A model generated the notes under the pieces. The model ran no database searches. It was not told the origin of the DNA and was given only the letters and a program-made list of their open reading frames with translations. From contig NMRA01000111.1 of assembly GCA_002633005.1 (NCBI GenBank), forward strand, positions 402,866-466,865: DNA of 64,000 nucleotides, given 5' to 3'. Positions 61,175 to 64,000 of this stretch are shown piece after piece. A program made the translations under genes and the position numbers. The stretch's first letter is position 1. Each line of letters begins with the position of its first letter. The stretch is from Phoronis australis (lineage: Eukaryota > Phoronida > Phoronidae).

Positions 61175-63045
61175 CTGAAGAGTACCAAATAATGTTGAAT
61201 TGATACTGCTGACTTAGAAACTGGGCAGAAGCGTATGGAAAACTCAGCTTCATGACTCGGAACTGCTATTAAACTGTCTTTGATGACACTACGTAAACGC
61301 ACAAACGTAGAAACCTCTTTTGAACCTAATGTGAGAGGATTCGTTAAAAGAACGTTCGTGACTTTAACATAATTAAGACGTCATTTGTAACGGCATGGCC
61401 TATAGCTATAACAAGAGAAGCCGATTATCACTTCTGAAATCAGATATGACCTGTACATTTTTCGAGAGATAACAGATAGTGCCCAAGTCAAATCTGTGTG
61501 ATCAATACCGAATCAAAAGTTGAGCGCTTGCAAGCACTGAACATATGAACGTTTGCCCCACCTAGATTGGTTAAGTTGACTGGGAATGAGTCTTGTAGGT
61601 GTTCAAGACTAGATCCTGTGCTCGGTTCTCAAGATTCCTGCTGTTTCGGGCCCATTGCGCCCGTTGAGTCAAAATAAGCATTTATTTAAGACGCTTTCAG
61701 GTCAAAACAACATTGCTTTTTCTCGTGTAAAGTAGAGTTTGATCTCAGCCTGCTTTTTGTCTTACCGCAGTTGTAATCGACGGAACTTCTAAAATAAGTA
61801 CTTACTACGACTACCTTCTGTGAGTGTGATGTCAAGGACGAGCAAAAAAAACGAAAAAAACCATATGCAAATCATTTCCGAAACACTTTTTGTGCTGACA
61901 ATTTCCACTAAAAGGTTGTCGTTCTTCCTGTCCCGATGACGTGTAATGATTGTGGTGACGTCAATTTAAGACCACGTAAAACACGAAGAACCTAATCGAT
62001 TCGGAAATGTATGCATTATTTCCTAGATTATACAACCTCCAAGAACCGGGGTAAAAAAAAACAATTTCCTAGTACATGTCTCAAACTAATATGATACAGC
62101 GTTTAAAAATGACACAGCAAAACAGTACAACACTAAATTCCACTTGCAGATTACCTCTGTACTGATGGCTGTAACTTTGAAACTAAGTTACTTGATGTCG
62201 CTTAGCTCCGATTCTTGCATTTCTTTGCGCGCCTCCCTGTTGTGTTTGCTTTCCCCTGTCAATGCAGCCACACTCTGCAGTAATACGTCATTCAGCCTGG
62301 ACATACTGTGAGTTGCTGAAATTTTCAGTGTTTCAAATTGCAAACAAGTGAACGTCGCGAACATGTTTTAACATTAGATTAAAATCTAAATAGCGCGAGG
62401 ATTAAGCTATTTTGCATCTTCAACCACTGATGGTGTTTGTATTGAAGGTGAGCTGTAGAACGAATATTCCACGATAACTATTTTATTTTAATGTCGCTGC
62501 TGCGCAATCCACCTCACTTGTGGCTTGTTAGTGTGAGTCAATGATGAGACCAGCGCTCATCTGGGTAAAGTTCAGTAACGATAGGACCTACGCCAAAAAG
62601 CAAGACTGCGGGAGATTGCCTGAGATATTGCCGTGTATTTCAAATAACACGTAATTTTGGTTAGATTCCTGTAGCTGCGAGACAGCTAATGAGCTTACCC
62701 AATTAGTTTTATTTTACATATAGCCTAGGTAACAGATACGGTCATTATCCTGTGACCTGACCTTTCCCGTCAGCTAAAAGACGCCTGAAACAAGCCTTAA
62801 TTTATACCTTATATGACGTACAAGTGTCCCGTCTATATACATGTAACCATTCCGGACATGATCCTTGTGCGCATGTCTAATTTGTCATCCCTATAGGATC
62901 TTTCAACAGTGTTTTTATTTTGCACTCACCGCGCACACATACACTGTATTTCACATGGGTATATATTGTGGTTGGACTTAATATATTTTGTGTGTCAGTA
63001 AGAAACCCAACGAGTGTTGGTTTTTATGCTGCTCTCCATCTACTT
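61175..63045. other. Upstream gene region: no signal-peptide exon found
   Basis: The missing 5' exons of the protease would lie here or beyond 64000. A minus-strand frame from ATG near 62305 reads MSRLNDVLLQSVAALTGESK and stops after 38 codons; it is not signal-like. A possible 12-nt microexon near 61834 was too weak to call. 62570-62660 is an inverted, truncated copy of the MITE at 21402-21540. Confidence 0.4.
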
Positions 63046-63049
63046 AGCT

Positions 63050-63750
63050 TAAGCCGAGTTGGACCTAGACCTTGGCTGGCCTTTTCCCTGTTTTTGCAAT
63101 TTTAGAGAGTCGATTCGGCAAGTTTGAAAGCCATAAACAGAAAAAAGCAACGCGACGAAATCATATCAAAGACTTACCAGCGTTACAAATGCTGTTCCCT
63201 GCAGAATGTAATTGTCACATCTAATAATCAGTGAATGACAGATTTAAGCTTTTTGGGAGAGCTCGAGGAACCGACGAAGATGTAATTTCTTCAGTAAATA
63301 CAATTTACTTTCAATTAAAAAGATATCTTAAATGGAGTATATTCTAAACGTGTACGCAACATCAAGCAAAAAATCAAAAGTGTGAGATTATGAATATTTA
63401 CGTTAACTCTCCCTAAGTTTAATAGAGCCGGGCCATTGGTAACCGCTCGTTTAACTCAGTATTTCCGTGACAACAACGAGCTCAAATGCGATATTTCAGA
63501 TCACGTTCTCACGTCACTTTGTTTCTAACTACAATATTTGATCCAGAGCAGATTCGTGTGCAGGCATGTCTTATATGGGACCTATTCAGTGCAGTAATAT
63601 GATTATGAAATGTGATAAATCTATTGACACAGGTTGTGGGTTGAGGGGGTTCTGGGTCGTTGGGTTGTAGGTCTAGGGAGACGTTGGTGCAGAGGTCGTG
63701 GTGGTTGTTGGTCCAAGGGTCGTGGGTCGAAGGGGTGTGGGTGTCGAGGG
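63050..63750 (-). mobile_element. Minisatellite-edged element, copy 2 (inverted)
   Basis: It aligns in reverse with 52340-52985: GAGAGTCGATTCGGCAAGTT pairs with AACTTGCCGAAGCGACTCTC, and GGAGTATATTCTAAACG pairs with CGTTTAGAATATACTCC. The GTCGTGGGTCGAAGG-type minisatellite is at 63629-63750. The opposite edge lacks a minisatellite and stops near 63050. Confidence 0.7.
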
Positions 63751-64000
63751 GGTTAGAGAACAATCCCCTGTGGCTCTGTATACATCAGTGAGACTGGCCG
63801 AGACACTTGATGAACTCAAGAAGGAGGTGGATGAGCTACATCAATGTAGGTTTAAACATTATGATAGGTCTCGGAATACAGTACCATCAACAAATCTGTC
63901 ACGGTAGTGAACTAAACATTCTCTTGGTTTTAATAAATGCAGTAAGCTGGAATGATGCTCGCCCTTGTGAATCTGAAAGTAATCGTAGACCTAGACGGAG

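Noticed and set aside
61820-61840. Possible 12-nt microexon with CACAG and GTAAGT flanks
   Set aside because: Too short to support without transcripts.

Overview
The window looks like invertebrate animal genomic DNA: AT-rich, intron-rich, and crowded with decayed transposons. The phylum cannot be fixed from sequence alone. Large introns, TACATGTA-type words, DIRS and CR1-like retrotransposons, TTAA-flanked THAP elements and ShKT domains fit a marine invertebrate such as a hemichordate, cephalochordate or cnidarian. No bacterial gene, CRISPR array or standalone tRNA/rRNA gene was seen.

The one convincing host gene fills almost the whole window on the minus strand (about 61.2 kb down to 1.3 kb). 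It encodes a secreted astacin-family zinc metalloprotease followed by at least seven ShKT domains. Five exons give the end of the propeptide (FEGD aspartate-switch motif) and the complete catalytic domain (HELMHALGFEH zinc site, SVMHY Met-turn, four Cys). A 39-nt linker exon follows, then seven separate ShKT exons. All junctions keep frame (0, 1, 2, 1, 1 through the protease, then phase 1 throughout). The signal-peptide exon was not found and probably lies beyond 64000. The 3' end is at or beyond the left edge.

The introns hold the rest. From left to right: a 0.65-kb duplicated intron segment next to the last ShKT exon; a relic TE ORF (3.1-3.5 kb); a LINE reverse-transcriptase relic (8.9-10.3 kb); a DIRS-type retroelement relic (11.0-12.3 kb); a TTAA-flanked Kolobok-like element with a P2X7-tail-type ORF facing a THAP ORF (13.17-14.87 kb); a large foldback (15.5-16.4 kb); a TIR-bounded ~430-bp tandem array (18-19.2 kb); several MITE-like elements (19.7-21.9 kb); a LINE endonuclease relic (22.6-24.4 kb); a second Kolobok-like element carrying a nested 933-bp TIR element with 6-bp TSD (24.8-27.4 kb); a LINE interrupted by a tRNA-derived SINE with 14-bp TSD (29.9-31.7 kb); a third Kolobok-like copy (36.0-38.0 kb); further LINE/TE relics (38.5, 42.3, 47.1 kb); microsatellites and an assembly gap (47.0-49.3 kb); and two inverted copies of an element edged by a GGTCGTGGGTCGAGG-like minisatellite (52.3-53.1 and 63.05-63.75 kb).

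The most notable observation is that three independent TTAA-flanked elements share one layout, a THAP zinc-finger ORF on the minus strand. In two of them a P2X7-C-terminal-type ORF lies convergently on the plus strand. This points to a Kolobok-related family carrying both modules.
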